DNA of 64,000 nucleotides from Heloderma charlesbogerti (taxonomy: Eukaryota > Chordata > Lepidosauria > Squamata > Helodermatidae), in the NCBI GenBank assembly GCA_026122225.1, contig JANEZZ010002764.1, forward strand, positions 186,001-250,000, given 5' to 3'. A program made the translations under genes and the position numbers. Below, in pieces: positions 34,023-46,227 of this stretch. Within the stretch, counting starts at the first letter, position 1; the number at the start of each line of letters is the position of its first letter. The notes under the pieces are model-generated. The model saw nothing but the letters and a program-made list of their open reading frames with translations, was not told the origin of the DNA and searched no databases.

Positions 34023-34837
34023 ATCTTGACATGGTGATGGCCAGCCGGAAGAAGGTCTGGCAGGGTGGAGCTGGGTATGGCTTGTGCAGTATACTTAGTC
34101 CTGAATATAAAGTATGGAGGAGTTAGTATAAAGGGGGTAAAGCACCATTATATACTGCAAAGAAGAATGGTTGGCAATTGTGTAATCCAGTAGGTCCATG
34201 CTTAAATCCAGAACACCCTGGAAGAGGATGTTGGATTTAAAAAGAATAGTGGTGCAAGATGCAGGGCTTTGGACCTTGTTTACTAGCTGGTTAGCTGATT
34301 CTAACATCCATCTGAATTAGGCCGCTGTCCTACCTCCAGTTTAATTAATGGTTGCTGAAGGCTACGGATGGTCAAATCTGTCGGTTTTGATTTGTCCTGA
34401 ATACCAAATGTTAAAATCTCAAGATCTTTTCACCCTGAATATGAAGAACTTTGCTTACTTTGGTAGATCCTTATAGAAAACTGAAACAAAATGCCCACCC
34501 ATCAAAAACAGCCAAATTCAATAGGTACAGCTACTCCCATGATGGAGGGGACCATGTTGTATCTGCATGACATAGAGCTGTTAAGAGGAGGGGCCTGTGT
34601 GAAAAAAGAAGTGGCAACCCACCGAGCCATTGTGCTCTTTTAGTCTGAATGATGGAAGGAGGAGGAGAAAGAAATTGCCCGCTTGCTCCGCGCTCTGCTC
34701 CTGCTCCTGTGCCAAATGTGGGTGGGAAGGCAAAGGGACGAAAGTGGGGAGAACATACTTTATGGCTGTGCTGACAGGGGCGGCTTTGGTGGTGTGGAAA
34801 CGTAATGGAAATGGCATGGGGAAACACCTTCATGAGC
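34023..34837. other. No gene seen
   Basis: Unique-looking sequence. Frames at 34531-34896 (minus) show no domain. Confidence 0.5.
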
Positions 34838-34845
34838 CCTTGGAT

Positions 34846-35552
34846 TAGGGGCGGCCCTAGACTAGCTGTCAGCCACTGGCACTCCAGGCCATCCACTTGG
34901 CACCCCCATCCCCGAATGCCAAGGGCAGATCTAGGCTGAGGTTTTCTGTAAACTGGGAAACATTTTGCCCTATTTTCTGTTTAACCAGGAAGCATCTTGC
35001 CCACCCTGTATCTTAGGAAGCAGAAATATTATTATTTATAATAAAAACACCTGAAATGGATTTTTAAATTAAGCACTGCATCAGCACAGAAGGTCTGACC
35101 GAAACAACAAAGGAGGCAAGCGCTGGAAGAAGGGCTGCTGGAAGAAGGGTCCCAGTCGCATCCTTGGGACGACCTGGCTAACAAGGCACTGCCAGGCCCT
35201 AGGCTCGCCCTCCGAGAGCAAAGGACGTGGCTGCTCATGGGAGGGGAGCTCTCACTCCTTGCCTCCAACAGAGAGGAGCAGCAGAGCAGGAGGAGAGCCC
35301 ACATCACCTGAGGGAGGACCGGGTCCCAAACGCAGGCAGGTGGCCTGACTTAGCCCCACCATCCCCGGTCGGTCCTCACTCACCTCCACAGCCTCAGCCA
35401 TATTCCCTCTGTATGCACACAGGAATTGAACAAATGGCAACTTCGTATTTTACTTGTATTTTTTATTTGTTTCCCCCCTCAAATTTGGCACCCCACATAA
35501 CGTGGCACCCTACGTGACCGCCTAGTTCACCTATACGGATGGGCCACCCCTG
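34846..35552 (+). mobile_element. Non-autonomous hAT element (TSD CCTTGGAT)
   Basis: 707 bp with ends TAGGGGCGGCCCTAG and GATGGGCCACCCCTG, flanked by CCTTGGAT at 34838-34845 and 35553-35560. The 8-bp duplication and (C/T)AGGGG ends identify a hAT element of a different family from the palindromic MITEs. The interior shows no transposase motifs (no hATC dimerisation block seen). Confidence 0.85.
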
Positions 35553-35639
35553 CCTTGGATTAGTTCAGGATTTTCCCAGGCTTTAAATTTTTTTTTCTTC
35601 TTGAAAGCCTAGAAAAATCCTAAGCTAACTTGAGGGGAG

Positions 35640-36265
35640 CTGCCTTCAGGATCTTGCCACATCACTAGCAGTGTCTAAAGCTCAAATTAGGATAGTAGGC
35701 ATGAGGGACAGGGTCTTCTCAGTAGCAGCCCCCCACTTGGGGAGCTCTGTTCCAAAGAACGTAGGGAGAGCCGTGCTGGATCAGACCAAGGGTTCATCTT
35801 GTCCAGCATTCTGTTCCCACAGCGGCCAACCAGTTGCCTGTGGGAACCCACAAGTAGGGCATGAGTACAACAGCACCCTCCTGCTCATGTTTCCTAGCAA
35901 CTGGTATACAGAGGCATACTGCCTCTGATAATGGAGGCAGCATATAGCCATCATGACCAGTAGCCATCAATAGCCTTATCCTCCATGAATTTGTCTCTTG
36001 ATGTCCGCTAGGCTGCATTATTACAGGCCTTCAAGCTACAGGCCCTAAAGATCTATTTGCTTACCTTGGCCTATAATGGAGTCAGGACTTTACTGGGTAT
36101 CATTGTGTACAGGGTTTAATTGTTATTAATTGCTGTCTGGTTTTAATTGTTAATTTTGTTTTATTATTATTTTATTACTCTTTTTATCATGATTTTATGT
36201 GGTTTAAATTTTGTACAAAGCCTTGGATGGTTGTCCCTAAAAAGGCAACTTATAAAACTTTTAGA
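35640..36265 (+). pseudogene. L2-type LINE 3' region, interrupted
   Basis: GMRDRVFSVAAPHLGSSVPK at about 35698-35757 is the L2 C-terminal block. After a minus-strand CR1/L3-like fragment (35759-36013) the L2 sequence resumes (CAGGCCTTCAAGCTACAGG) and runs through a T-rich 3' UTR to AAAAGGCAACTTATAAA (about 36260). Confidence 0.65.
35759..36013 (-). repeat. CR1/L3-like LINE 3' end nested in L2
   Basis: Reverse complement of the tail seen at 31480-31664 (GCTGGATCAGACCAAGGGTT..GCCTCTGATAATGGAGGC..CATAGCCATCATGACCAGTAG). It splits an L2 copy, so it is younger than that copy. Confidence 0.75.
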
Positions 36266-37742
36266 CAGATGGGTACATAGATGGATGGGTAAGGAACCCT
36301 GGGACATGTAGTTTCTAGGGCGCCTAACAAACCTAATGAAAGATGTGAGATACCCTGCCATTTTAGCATTAGAGTTGCCAAGACAGAAATCATGGAGGCC
36401 TTGCAGAGGCCTTGCCTTAATTGCCATTATTGCTATTACCATCTAGTCTTTGTTTCTTTTCATACACATTTAGACACATTCTGTGAATTAAAGTCAAAAT
36501 CCCTAACCTAGTTTTGCCTGCTTTATTATTTTCAGCTTTGGTCAAGGGGGTGATCAAAGTGGGATGAGCCTCAATTGATGGCCCAGTTGTATGGTAAAAG
36601 TCCTCATGATAAGCAGTCCTGTGGCCACAGCCATGTGAAGAAAATAGCATGTGAGCCAACAGGACCACATTACATCCCAGCAGTGATTAGCGAGAGAGCA
36701 GAATAATTTTTTTTCTAAAAACTGCCATTGTGTGAATCACTAGTTGGAAGCTGCATGGTCCTGTCAGCCCATACATTACTTTCTCTATGGAGCAAGGGCC
36801 ATGGGACCACTCTGCAGCATGGAGGAAGTGGTCCAATCTCACTTGGGTTTTCAGCACTGGCTGCTGTTGATGAGTGATGCGCAGATAGTCTCGTGCAAAT
36901 CACAGAAAGAGATGAAGAATAAGGTGGGGGAAGGAACCCCCTGCTGGGTGTTGGGTGTGATTTCTGCTTCATCTCAACTTTCAGAAATGGTCAGCCTTTG
37001 TATCTTGGATCACTTATCCATGTGACTACATGGTTGGGTCTGCAGATGTATTTTTCTGATGAATATTCACATTTTCCAGCTATGATCAGAACAGCTGCGA
37101 ATGGAGACTGAAAACAGTTTAATATGACTTCTGTTTGGAAATGCTTTGTCATACATTTAATCTATAGCAGGTGACTCTTTAATCCAGAGCAAGTATTTCT
37201 TGATCTTTAATACTGAAAACTGGACCCTGCTACCTTCAGCATCAGAACGAAGAACTTTTCAGAATATTTAAGTACAAACAGATTAAATTGCTTTGGTTAA
37301 CAGGGTGAACTGAGATTGCAAAAGTTTACAAATCTCATTCCTACTCAAACTATTAATCCAGACATTTAAAGAATCTAAATAAGCTTTGATTTAAATAATC
37401 TAAATAAGCTTCTGATTTAAAAGCAATCAGTAAAAACTGCAAATATTGAACTCAGAAACTGAATTTAATGCTGACTCATTTCCAATATGAGTCTCTCTAT
37501 ATATACAATTAACTTTTCTTAGCTAATGGCCACTAATCAAAGCAAATTACTGTGCTTCAGATGCAGATTATCTCATTCTATTGAAAATCACCATTTGTTA
37601 TGATATCTATATACTTAAAAGAATCCCAGCTGTTTTCTGAAGCACTGTGAAATGAAGAAGAAAAGAAGTAAGGGTATATATGAGGAAACTTTCCTGTATG
37701 GATTCATGAGTTGGCCTAGGAAATTCCTTCCCACAGTCTACC
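36266..37742. other. No gene seen
   Basis: Unique-looking, AT-rich in the second half; no recognised repeats. Confidence 0.5.
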
Positions 37743-37820
37743 CCTTTCAGAGTAAGGTAGGGGTGGGGAACATGTTGTTGGACTGCAACTCCCATCAGCC
37801 CTAGCAAGCACAGCCAATGG
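37743..37820 (+). repeat. Half of a foldback repeat (GACTGCAACTCCCATCA family)
   Basis: GTGGGGAACATGTTGTTGGA and CTGCAACTCCCATCAGCC match one arm of the foldback at 47327-47460, a MITE-like sequence common in amniotes. Confidence 0.6.
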
Positions 37821-40174
37821 TGGGGGATGATGCGAGTTGCTTGCCTCCTTTCTAGGACTTCCCTTTTCATAGCGCCATCTGATCAAGAATTCCACAGCTT
37901 CCCTGTGATTCATAGATGGAAAACAGAATATTGATTGCAACGCAGCCCAGAGCTCCAGATGACTTCTCCCAGTGGCTTCATATAGCTGTTGAAGAACATG
38001 GGGAATAAGATGGAACCCTTGGGCACTTCACAAGCAAGAGGTCATGGGGTAGAACAGAAGTCATGGGATAGAACAAAGCTCACCTAGCACCTCCTTCTGG
38101 GAATGACCCTCTGAGGAGGGCTGGAGTGATTGTGAATAGTCTGCTGCCATCAGCAGAAGAGATTGAATAGCTATGACATGGGTTGGAAGCTGTTTCATAT
38201 TTTCATTAGCAATTTGGATGAAGAAGCAGAAAAATGCTTCTCAGATGTTCTGGATTTACATTGCTGCTGGTGTGGGGAAAGGAATCTAGCTACACAGAAC
38301 ATACAACAGAGTATGTGACTCTCTTAGAACTGGCAGTTCAACAAAACTGGATATATAAACATTTATAGGTGTAGTTACATATGGCCGCCTGACAATTATT
38401 TTTGAAAGAGGCATATACCCTTCTTAACTGTGATCCTCAGTAAGTTCCACTGATATTAGATGTGTGTGTTTTAGCATGGATACTGTTGGGATAGTGTGTC
38501 ATGGATAATTTGAAGGTCATGGCTTTACACATCTGCTCAGCTGGGAATTCTAACACCTCCCCTATAGCATGTAGTGAGTATGGTGCTGTACTGTGCTGTG
38601 GTCCCTGCTCCAAACGGTTTACAAGACAGGGGTGGTGGGGAGGGAGAAGGGACTGACAATGAATACCGGATATGGAAAAGAAGGAGTACATTTCGTGAGA
38701 CAAAGGCAGCCTAGGAAAGGCTTTTCTAAATTGGTAGGTCTTGAGCAAGGACATGGAGGAGGAATGGGAGGTAACTCAATGAGCAGTGAGGGAGAGAGGT
38801 TGTTCCAGATCTAGAAAGGAGTATGGTCAAAGACACACGGACAAGAGAATGAGGCAAAGTAGGCCAACAGTAGATACATTTCTGAAAGAATGAGTCAGAA
38901 AGTGGTAGTGGACGCATATAGCATGCTTATGATTACTGTGCAACATAATGAAAGATTTAAAAAAATGTAACTTAGAATTTTACTAAAGATATTAATGCCT
39001 TCTCCTGGTTAAGATCCTATTTCGGCTCCATGCTGAAAAACACTGTCTACGTATCAGGAGAATTCTGGTTAATATCTTAGCTAGAGCAGTAAAAAGGAAG
39101 CATGTATCAAAAGTTCAGCCACAAGGCAGAGGACTCCAATGCTTTTATTTTAAAAAATCATCTCTGATTTCTTCCCACTTCTTGGGAAATGCTGTAACAA
39201 CTTGCCTTTACCTTAAGATAGAAGTGTAGTAAACAAACAAGGCAAAAATAAAAAATATACCTGTTATTTGATGTTATGTTATGTGATGAGAAATATGTAT
39301 ACTACTTCCCCCTCACCCCCATGTATCCAGAACATTTTGGTACATCGAATGCCTGTATAGTATCATAATGCACCTTCCACCCATGTTTGGTGGGCTTAGT
39401 TGCTGGGAATTAATAGGGTTATGTAGGTATACAAAAATAGCACAGACATCATTTTCTAAAAGTGTTCTTTTTCTTTCTAAAAGTACCATTAGTCATTCTT
39501 TTATTACTTATATAACAATTGACCTTAACATTCCTGAGATGGCTGCTTTATTTTATATTATCTTTTTGAAATGTTCTTTTATGAACATTAGGAGAAACTA
39601 TGCTGTATACAAGATCCATCTCTGTTTTCTGCCTTGAGGTTGTAAATGATTAAAACAACTCAAGCTCTCTCTCTCTCTCTCTTGTTGCATAGATGAAAGT
39701 CAACAAACCAAAAACAGAGCTCTATTCACACTATACAGTGTTACTATAACAGAAATCATACCAAAGAGTAGAACAATAAAAGCATAAGATGCAGCAACAA
39801 TGAAAATTAGAACTATAAAGCATATTTCTAGTGCACTAAAGGCTTATTTTGTAATCTAAAAATGTAATTTGTGTTTGGCAGTGGCCTGCCTATATATACT
39901 GCGGTATGTGGTGGAAACTCAGGGTTGTCAAGCAGGTGTTGTTTTTATGAACCTCTTTAGTTATCAATGTGACCATCTCAGCTATTCCAGGCAGGTGATG
40001 AAGACTCTATTTCTCTTATTCAAACCTGAAGTACCTTTTAACAGTACTGTTAGAACACAAACAGGATGGTTTGTTCTGTGGGTGGCCACAGACTATAAAT
40101 CCAAAGGCCTGGTAATCCAGTAAAATAGAAGAGTGTATTGAATGCTATGAAATCAGAGCTCACATGGCACTTAA

Positions 40175-40200
<26 letters not shown>
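37821..40200. other. No gene seen; microsatellites
   Basis: Unique-looking sequence. (CT)n at 39666-39683 and (TG)n beginning at 40176. Confidence 0.5.
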
Positions 40201-40206
<6 letters not shown>

Positions 40207-40367
40207 TTTATTTATTTATTATTTTTATTTCATTTCAATACCACCCAATAGTTGATGCTCTCTAGGCAGTTCACAAAAATTAAAACCACAAGGTACAGCA
40301 TAAAACAATATACAATATGAAAGCATATATATATATATATATCCTTGTTCCAATATTTCTGGTCCTG

Positions 40368-40404
<37 letters not shown>

Positions 40405-40567
40405 TTTATTTATTTATTATTTTTATTTCATTTCAATACCACCCAATAGTTGATGCTCTCTAGGCAGTTCACAAAAATTAAAACCACAAGGTACAGCATA
40501 AAACAATATACAATATGAAAGCATATATATATATATCCTTGTTCCAATATTTCTGGTCCTGACTGTA

Positions 40568-40645
<78 letters not shown>

Positions 40646-40667
40646 TACATATATACACAAACACACA
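40176..40667. repeat. 198-bp tandem duplication with (TG)n and (TA)n runs
   Basis: GATTTATTTATTTATTATTT starts at 40205 and again at 40403; each copy runs through CCACCCAATAGTTGATGCTC to TCCTTGTTCCAATATTTCTG-GTCCTGACTG (ending about 40371 and 40565). That last block is the outer part of the Tc1 terminal repeat in reverse orientation. Long (TG)n and (TA)n tracts follow (40566-40660). Confidence 0.8.
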
Positions 40668-42306
40668 CAGTCATTGGAACAAGGATAACTATTTTGGCAG
40701 TTGGCCTCTGTATACCACCACACTGAAGTTGAAAGGGAACACACCCAGATGGGAGCGAAGTCAGGTCTTTCAGCTGTAATTCAAGGGCTGTGACAAAAGT
40801 GGGGCACTAACCATTCAGGAAGTAGAGCCAGTGGCATACACCTCCCCCATCATTGGGGGGTCATAAGTAATGGAACAAATGGCTGACAAGCAGCTGCATG
40901 GCCAGGTGTGGCCTGTTTCCTGGGTACCCCATGACCAATCAAGCAGGTAAAAGGCCTGGAGGTGGTTCTGAGTGTTACATTTGATTTGGTAGCTGTTCAC
41001 TGGAACCCCCAACATGAAGTCCAAAGAGGTGTCCACATGAGTGAAGGAGGCCATCATTAGGCTGAGGAAACAAAGTAAATCCATCAGAGAGATAGAAAAA
41101 ACATTGGGAGTGGCCAAGACAACAGTTTGGAACATCCTGAAAAAGAAGGACTTAACTGGCAAGCTCAGCAACAGCAAAAGGCCGGGAAGACCATGGAAGA
41201 CAGCTAAAGGGGATGACTGCAGAATTCTGCTCATGGTGAAGAGGAACTCTTTTACAACATCTAGATAGGTCAAGAACACTCTTGAGGAGGTAGGCATGTC
41301 ATTGTCAACATCTACAATCAAGAGACGGCTTTATGAATATAAATACAGAGGCTTCACAACAAGGTGCAAACCACTGGTAACGCTCAAGAACAGACAGGCC
41401 AGATTAGCCTTTGCCAGCAAACACCTAAAAAAGCCTGCCCAGTTCTGGAATAAGATTCTTTGGACTGATGAAACCAAGATTAACTTGTACCAGAATGATG
41501 GGAAGAGAAAAGTATAGAGAAGGAAAGGAACAGCTCATGATCCAAAGCATACCACATCATCTGTCAAACATGGTGGAGGCAGTGTTATGGAATGGGCAAG
41601 TATGGCTGCCAATGGAACTGAGTCACTGGTGTTTATTGATGACCTGACTGCTGATAAAAGCAGCAGGATGAATTCTGAAGTGTATAGGGCTATACTTTCT
41701 GCTCAGATTCAGCCGAATGCTGCCAAACTGATAGGACACCACTTCATATTGCAGATGGATAATGACCCAAAACATACAGCAAAAGCTACCCAAGAGTTTC
41801 TCCAGGCAAAGAAGTGGGATGTTCTTCACTGGCCAAGTCAGTCACCTGATCTCAACCCAATAGAGCATGCTTTTCACTTACTGAAGACAAGACTGAAGGC
41901 AGAAAGACCCACAAACAAGCAGCAGCTGAAGGCAACTGCAGTAAAGGCCTGGCAAAGTATCTCAAGGGAGGAAACTCAGCATTTGGTCATGTCCATGGGT
42001 TCCAGACTTCAGGCAGTCATTGACTGCAAAGGATTTTCATCCAGGTATTAAAGGCAATCCTTAAGTTTGAAATGATGTTGGTTTGTTCCATTACTTATGA
42101 GCCACCACCGATGGGTGTGTGTGTATGCCCCTGGCTGTCCTTCCTGAATGGTTAGTGCCCCACTTTTGTCACACCCCTTGCATTACAGCTGAAAGTCCTG
42201 ACTTCGCTCCCATCTGGGTGCATTTCCTTTCAACTTCAATGTGGTGGTGTACAGAGGCCAACTGTCAAAACAGTTATCCTTGTTCCAATATTTCTGGCCC
42301 TGACTG
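40668..42306 (+). mobile_element. Tc1-type transposon with long terminal inverted repeats
   Basis: The left TIR (40668 to about 40885) and right TIR (about 42068-42306) are inverted copies of about 215-240 bp: GGAACAAGGATAACTATTTT..GCAGTTGGCCTCTGTATACC on the left; GCCAACTGTCAAAACAGTTA on the right, ending GGCCCTGACTG followed by TA. The left terminus reads CAGTCA then TTGGAAC, lacking about 13 bp (GGGCCAGAAATA) kept on the right, and lies in a CA microsatellite. TA target duplication is expected of Tc1/mariner; a TA follows the right end only. One transposase gene lies between. Confidence 0.9.
41014..42051 (+). pseudogene. Tc1-type DD34E transposase with three in-frame stops
   Basis: From the ATG at 41014 one frame runs to a stop at 42051 (345 codons, about normal for Tc1), with internal stops at 41038 (TGA), 41266 (TAG) and 41515 (TAG) and no frameshift. 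The N-terminal helix-turn-helix reads KSIREIEKTLGVAKTTVWNI, followed by the linker KRPGRPWKT (a GRPR-like AT-hook, altered). The catalytic triad is visible: D in ILWTDETK, D in QMDNDPKHT, and E in SPDLNPIEH, with 34 residues between the second D and E (DD34E). It would act in the nucleus on the flanking TIRs by cut-and-paste at TA. The stops make it inactive. Confidence 0.93.
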
Positions 42307-42309
42307 TAT

Positions 42310-42790
42310 ATATAATTCTTTCTGTGCCATATCCTCCTTGGACATTGGCGATCACTCTGACCCACATAAACTTCTTTACTGGTGTTCAAAATAAAGAAGT
42401 AGATATCACTCCTGTCCAATGTCTCAGTTCTGCAGCCATGATGTCCTATGTTGTCCAGGTCCTCTTTTTCCCTCCACTTTGCCTTTCATTATGAGTTGTG
42501 AAAGCCAATATTTCTCATTAAGCATTATATGACTGAGGTATGATAGCTTCTTTTCTTTTACACATTTCTGAATTTCTTTAGTCTTTCCCATTCTCTGCAT
42601 TATGGTGTCATTTGTTACATAATGTGTCCAAGATATTCTAAGTGTGTGATGGTAGCACCATAGCTCAAATGCTTCCAGGTGTTTACAGGCAGCTTCTGTG
42701 AGAGTCCAGGTCTCCACTCTGTATATCAGCACTGAGAAAACGTTGCACCTTAGCATGCTAGTTCGAATACAAAGGTTTAGGGTTAAGTTA
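42310..42790 (-). pseudogene. Non-LTR retrotransposon ORF2 C-terminus (RTE-like)
   Basis: Minus-strand frame of 110 codons (42756-42424): VFSVLIYRVETWTLTEAACK then LEAFELWCYHHTLRISW, KLSYLSHIM, and KVEGKRGPGQHRTSW. These are the conserved blocks after the reverse transcriptase of endonuclease-type LINEs (YGxETWT, AFExWCxRRxLRISW, GKRGPGRxRxSW). The frame then ends; the last residues (VIANVQGGYGT) appear in another frame toward 42340. Truncated, not functional. Clade is my best guess. Confidence 0.7.
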
Positions 42791-42812
42791 CAAAGAAATT
42801 ATCTAAGGTGGT

Positions 42813-42814
<2 letters not shown>

Positions 42815-42857
<43 letters not shown>

Positions 42858-43015
42858 ATATATATATGTAGTGTGACTTCAATCTACTTTTTATATAAAT
42901 TAAAAATAGCCTGTCTGTCCTTAAACATTCACAATAAATAAAAACATCATAACTAAATTTAAAAAACAAGAAGAAGAAGAAGAAGAAGAAGAAGAAGAAG
43001 AAGAAGAAGAAGAAG
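42815..43015. repeat. (TG)n and (AAG)n microsatellites
   Basis: (TG)n at 42822-42854 and (AAG)n at 42969-43015. The AAG run creates a poly-Phe/poly-Glu shadow frame. Confidence 0.9.
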
Positions 43016-43169
43016 AGCAGAGACAGCAGCAGTGGAATAAAAACTTCATCCATAAAACAATAATCATATATAAAAACCAGAGCAAGCTCACAAAACAATA
43101 GCTGGATAGCTATATTAACATAAAGATGGACAAAACAGATTAAAACTAGAGTGGACCAATATACAAAGG

Positions 43170-43358
43170 AAGAGCTGTAGTGCTGTGGTAGAACACCTCT
43201 TTGCATGAAGAAAGTCCCAGGTTCAATCCGCAACATCTTTAGGTAGAGCTAGGAAAGAATCTTGCCTAAAACCCTAGAAAGCCACTCACAGTCAGGGGCA
43301 ACAGACTAGGTGGACCAATTATCTGACTCTATATAAGGCAGCTTCCTATATTCCTATT
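43170..43358 (+). repeat. tRNA-derived SINE
   Basis: Near full length: A-box region TAGTGCTGTGGTAGAACACC, B box GGTTCAATCC, body TAGGTAGAGCTAGGAAAG, and 3' end TATAAGGCAGCTTCCTATAT. Diverged but complete. Confidence 0.8.
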
Positions 43359-45562
43359 TTGTTAACAAGCCTTTTTAAAAAGAAAGGTGTTCACCGTACA
43401 TTGGAAGGCCATGAGAGAGGGGCAAGATAAGGCTCCCTTAGGAAGAATTTCCAGAGTCTAGACACAATTACTAAAAGGCCCGCCCTAGTCCTAACTAGGG
43501 GGACTCTCAGAATTGAGAGAGCACCTCCAACAATAACCTTAGCAAGCCGGCAGGGTCAAAAAAGAAATAAAGTAAATCAAAATTGATGTAAAGCAATACA
43601 AAATGTCACCAAACAGTAAGTAGTGAAAAGTACTGCCATTCTTTAGTTACTTAGTGCCACTGTCAAGAAATATGTGGTCAAGCCATTTTCAAATACAGGT
43701 TCTGGTGTTGGAGGAGTAGATGCCTAGCTACTGTGGCTCTAGAATGAAAGGACAAGTAGAAGGAGAAAGTTCACCCAGTGACTAGGCAGTTTCAACTGGA
43801 AGTCTAAGATCTCCTGAATAACTGGATCCCACTTTTGAATGGCAAACCCCTTCACTATTTTGGATTAGAACCAATCACAATTGTGCATGGCTGTAGGAGG
43901 CATGGCTTAGGGAAAAGCCAATATAGGCTAGCAAGGCATGTATGATGTAATATCTAGAGCACAGGAACTTCTGCTTAGCAAGAGGACTTAAATTTCAGTG
44001 GGGAGGAATTCCAAGAAGGAAACATAGGTGGAATCTATAACACTTCCTGATAAGCACTAGTCAAGGAAAAAGGTGTGACAGGTGTAACCCTTGGGCTGGA
44101 TTCAGTGTCTAGGCATTATTTTCCTTTTTTAATATTTGGTTCTATCTCAAAGCCCACTGAGCAAAACCTGGAGCCCCAGTCTGGATGTATGGGTAGCTGT
44201 CTCTGCACCCCCCCCATCATATCTACACCTGAGATATGACTATACAAAAGTATTTATTCAAACTAACAAACAGCAGTAGCAACAAGAAAATAATAATATA
44301 GACAAACAAATATATCCCCAAGTTCAGAACTTACAGCTTCCTCTCAAAGTCTAGGTGTGCCAATGAAAGTCTATGTCCTTTGACCTCACTCACAGGTAAT
44401 CCAAGGATGTAGTCAGTCACTGAGTTGGTATTCCTCACTTGCTCTGACAACATTTAAAAAGAAAAAAAGAAGAAAAAGAGAGGATGTTGAAATACAAACT
44501 GAATTGATGTAAAGATTGTATTGGGCCTCGCAATTTACATTTGGGTACAATATGGGGTATGGGGAGTTTAAAGTTTAAGGGGTCAGAGATGGTGCTTATA
44601 GGGGGGTTAAGGCTAATGTGCAATGGGGCAAGTACTAGGGAAGTAATACCCACTGTATGAGAAGCTGGCTAGATGCTGAAAAGAGATGTTTTGATAACCG
44701 TCCTACCTTATCTACTGCGTCTTCCTTATAAGGAAACTGGGTAAAAAGTAAGGGGTCATAGATAAGAACACATTTTGGTTTGGGATTCTCCTGTCTGGAA
44801 ACAAAGGGAAGAAGAAAGGAGCTGTCGGCCACATAAAAGGAGAACTAAGGCTCAGAAAGGAGCAAATATCTTACGTCAAGGAAACAAATGATGTTGAGGA
44901 CAAAAGGGTGGATTTTCTGGGAATAGGGTGACCTATGTGATGTGGGCCTATAGTTTTAAAGTTTTAAAAATATGTAATAAGAAGGAGATCACCAAGTTTG
45001 AATGAGTATTTAAGGGTGTCTTTCTCCTGGCTTCAGGGCCTCTATGAGGTCTTGTATCGTGAAGAAAGTTCCAAATCTTTGCCAGAAAAAAGGAGGATCC
45101 CCTTGCTGCCTAAGTACAAGTGTGAGTGGTAGGATGTGTGAGTATACCTTACCTTTGCTTTGCTGCTGAGGTTGTTAGACTTTTTCTTTATCTTCCTTTA
45201 ATAAATACATTTAGCTTATGTCTTTGTTTTAGTCCTTATTTGTAGAATTTAAGTAAATGTGAGTGAATGTCAACACTGGTATCCAGTCCCCAAAGGAACT
45301 TCACCTACAACATCAGGGCCAAGCTGAGAAGTAAGTGTGCTGCTGAGGTATTCAGCCCTGAAATTTAGCCTCCGGTTTTCCCTTACATTGCGAATATTGC
45401 AATAAATATATATGACAGGAGTCTCTGTTAATACCTCCATAAATTTAGAGATTGCAATACCTGATCTAGCTTTTGTGAGCTAAGAATGCAGGTGCTGCAG
45501 TTCTTTCCACAGCAGCTGTGAGGGGGCAGGGGCGGGCAAAGGATGAAGGTGGGGATCAGATT
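43359..45562. other. No gene seen
   Basis: Unique-looking sequence, A-rich between 44240 and 44480. Confidence 0.5.
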
Positions 45563-45570
45563 CTGGAATG

Positions 45571-46129
45571 TAGGGATTCCACCACGGACTCCAATGAGGC
45601 CAGATTCTAAAGAATCTGATTCTAAAGAGTCTGTGGCAGAACGGAGCACTTCCCTCCCCCTCCCCCCAGAATCCATCCGGGTCTGATCTGTCTTGGCATC
45701 GATCCTGCAGAGCCGGCCGCTTGCTCCGCATCACTGGTGAATGTCGATACGGCCGGCAGCCATTGCCGTGCCGTATTGCTGTAAGTCTCTGGATGCAAAT
45801 GGCACAGTGGGCGCCATTTGTGGTCATAAAGCTGGTAGATTAGCCTAATGCAGCCATTTACAGCTGCATTTAGGTAAATCTACCAGTTTAAAGACGCAAA
45901 TGGCACCCACTACGCCATTTGTGTCTGGAGACTTACTTACAGCAATACGGCACAGCAATGGCTGCTGGCCATATCGAAATTTGCCCGCGATGAAGAGCTG
46001 GTAGCCGGCTCCGCAGGATTGACATGGAGCGGAGCTGACCTGGACAGATTCCGGGGGGAGGGACAGATCGCCTCTCCCCGCTTGCAGATTCCCCTGCGGA
46101 ACGACAGGTAGGTAATCTGCCCACCCCTA
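45571..46129 (-). mobile_element. hAT-like MITE, copy 8 (complete, TSD CTGGAATG)
   Basis: 559 bp flanked by CTGGAATG at 45563-45570 and 46130-46137. Ends TAGGGATTCCACC and GCCCACCCCTA. The centre is one large inverted repeat: CCGTATTGCTGTAAGT..GCAAATGGCACAGTGGGCGC..GCTGGTAGATTA pairs with TAAATCTACCAG..GCACCCACTACGCC..ACTTACAGCAATACGG. This replaces the GATAGGCTACGT module with a different hairpin (GGTAGATTAGCCTAA), so it is a distinct subfamily with the same termini. Confidence 0.9.
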
Positions 46130-46227
46130 CTGGAATGCCACTTCTGAGGTTGCAGCAGTGTCTACACCCTCAGAAGGGGGACTCCGAAGGATCGTATGGT
46201 CCCTGGGACACTCCTGGGGGGTTATAG

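Noticed and set aside
40423..40779. Frames with (YI)n and (TH)n repeats
   Set aside because: Translations of (TA)n and (CA)n microsatellites.
42961..43236. 145-codon minus-strand frame with a poly-Phe run and membrane-like segments
   Set aside because: It is produced by the (AAG)n microsatellite and the adjacent TG repeat.
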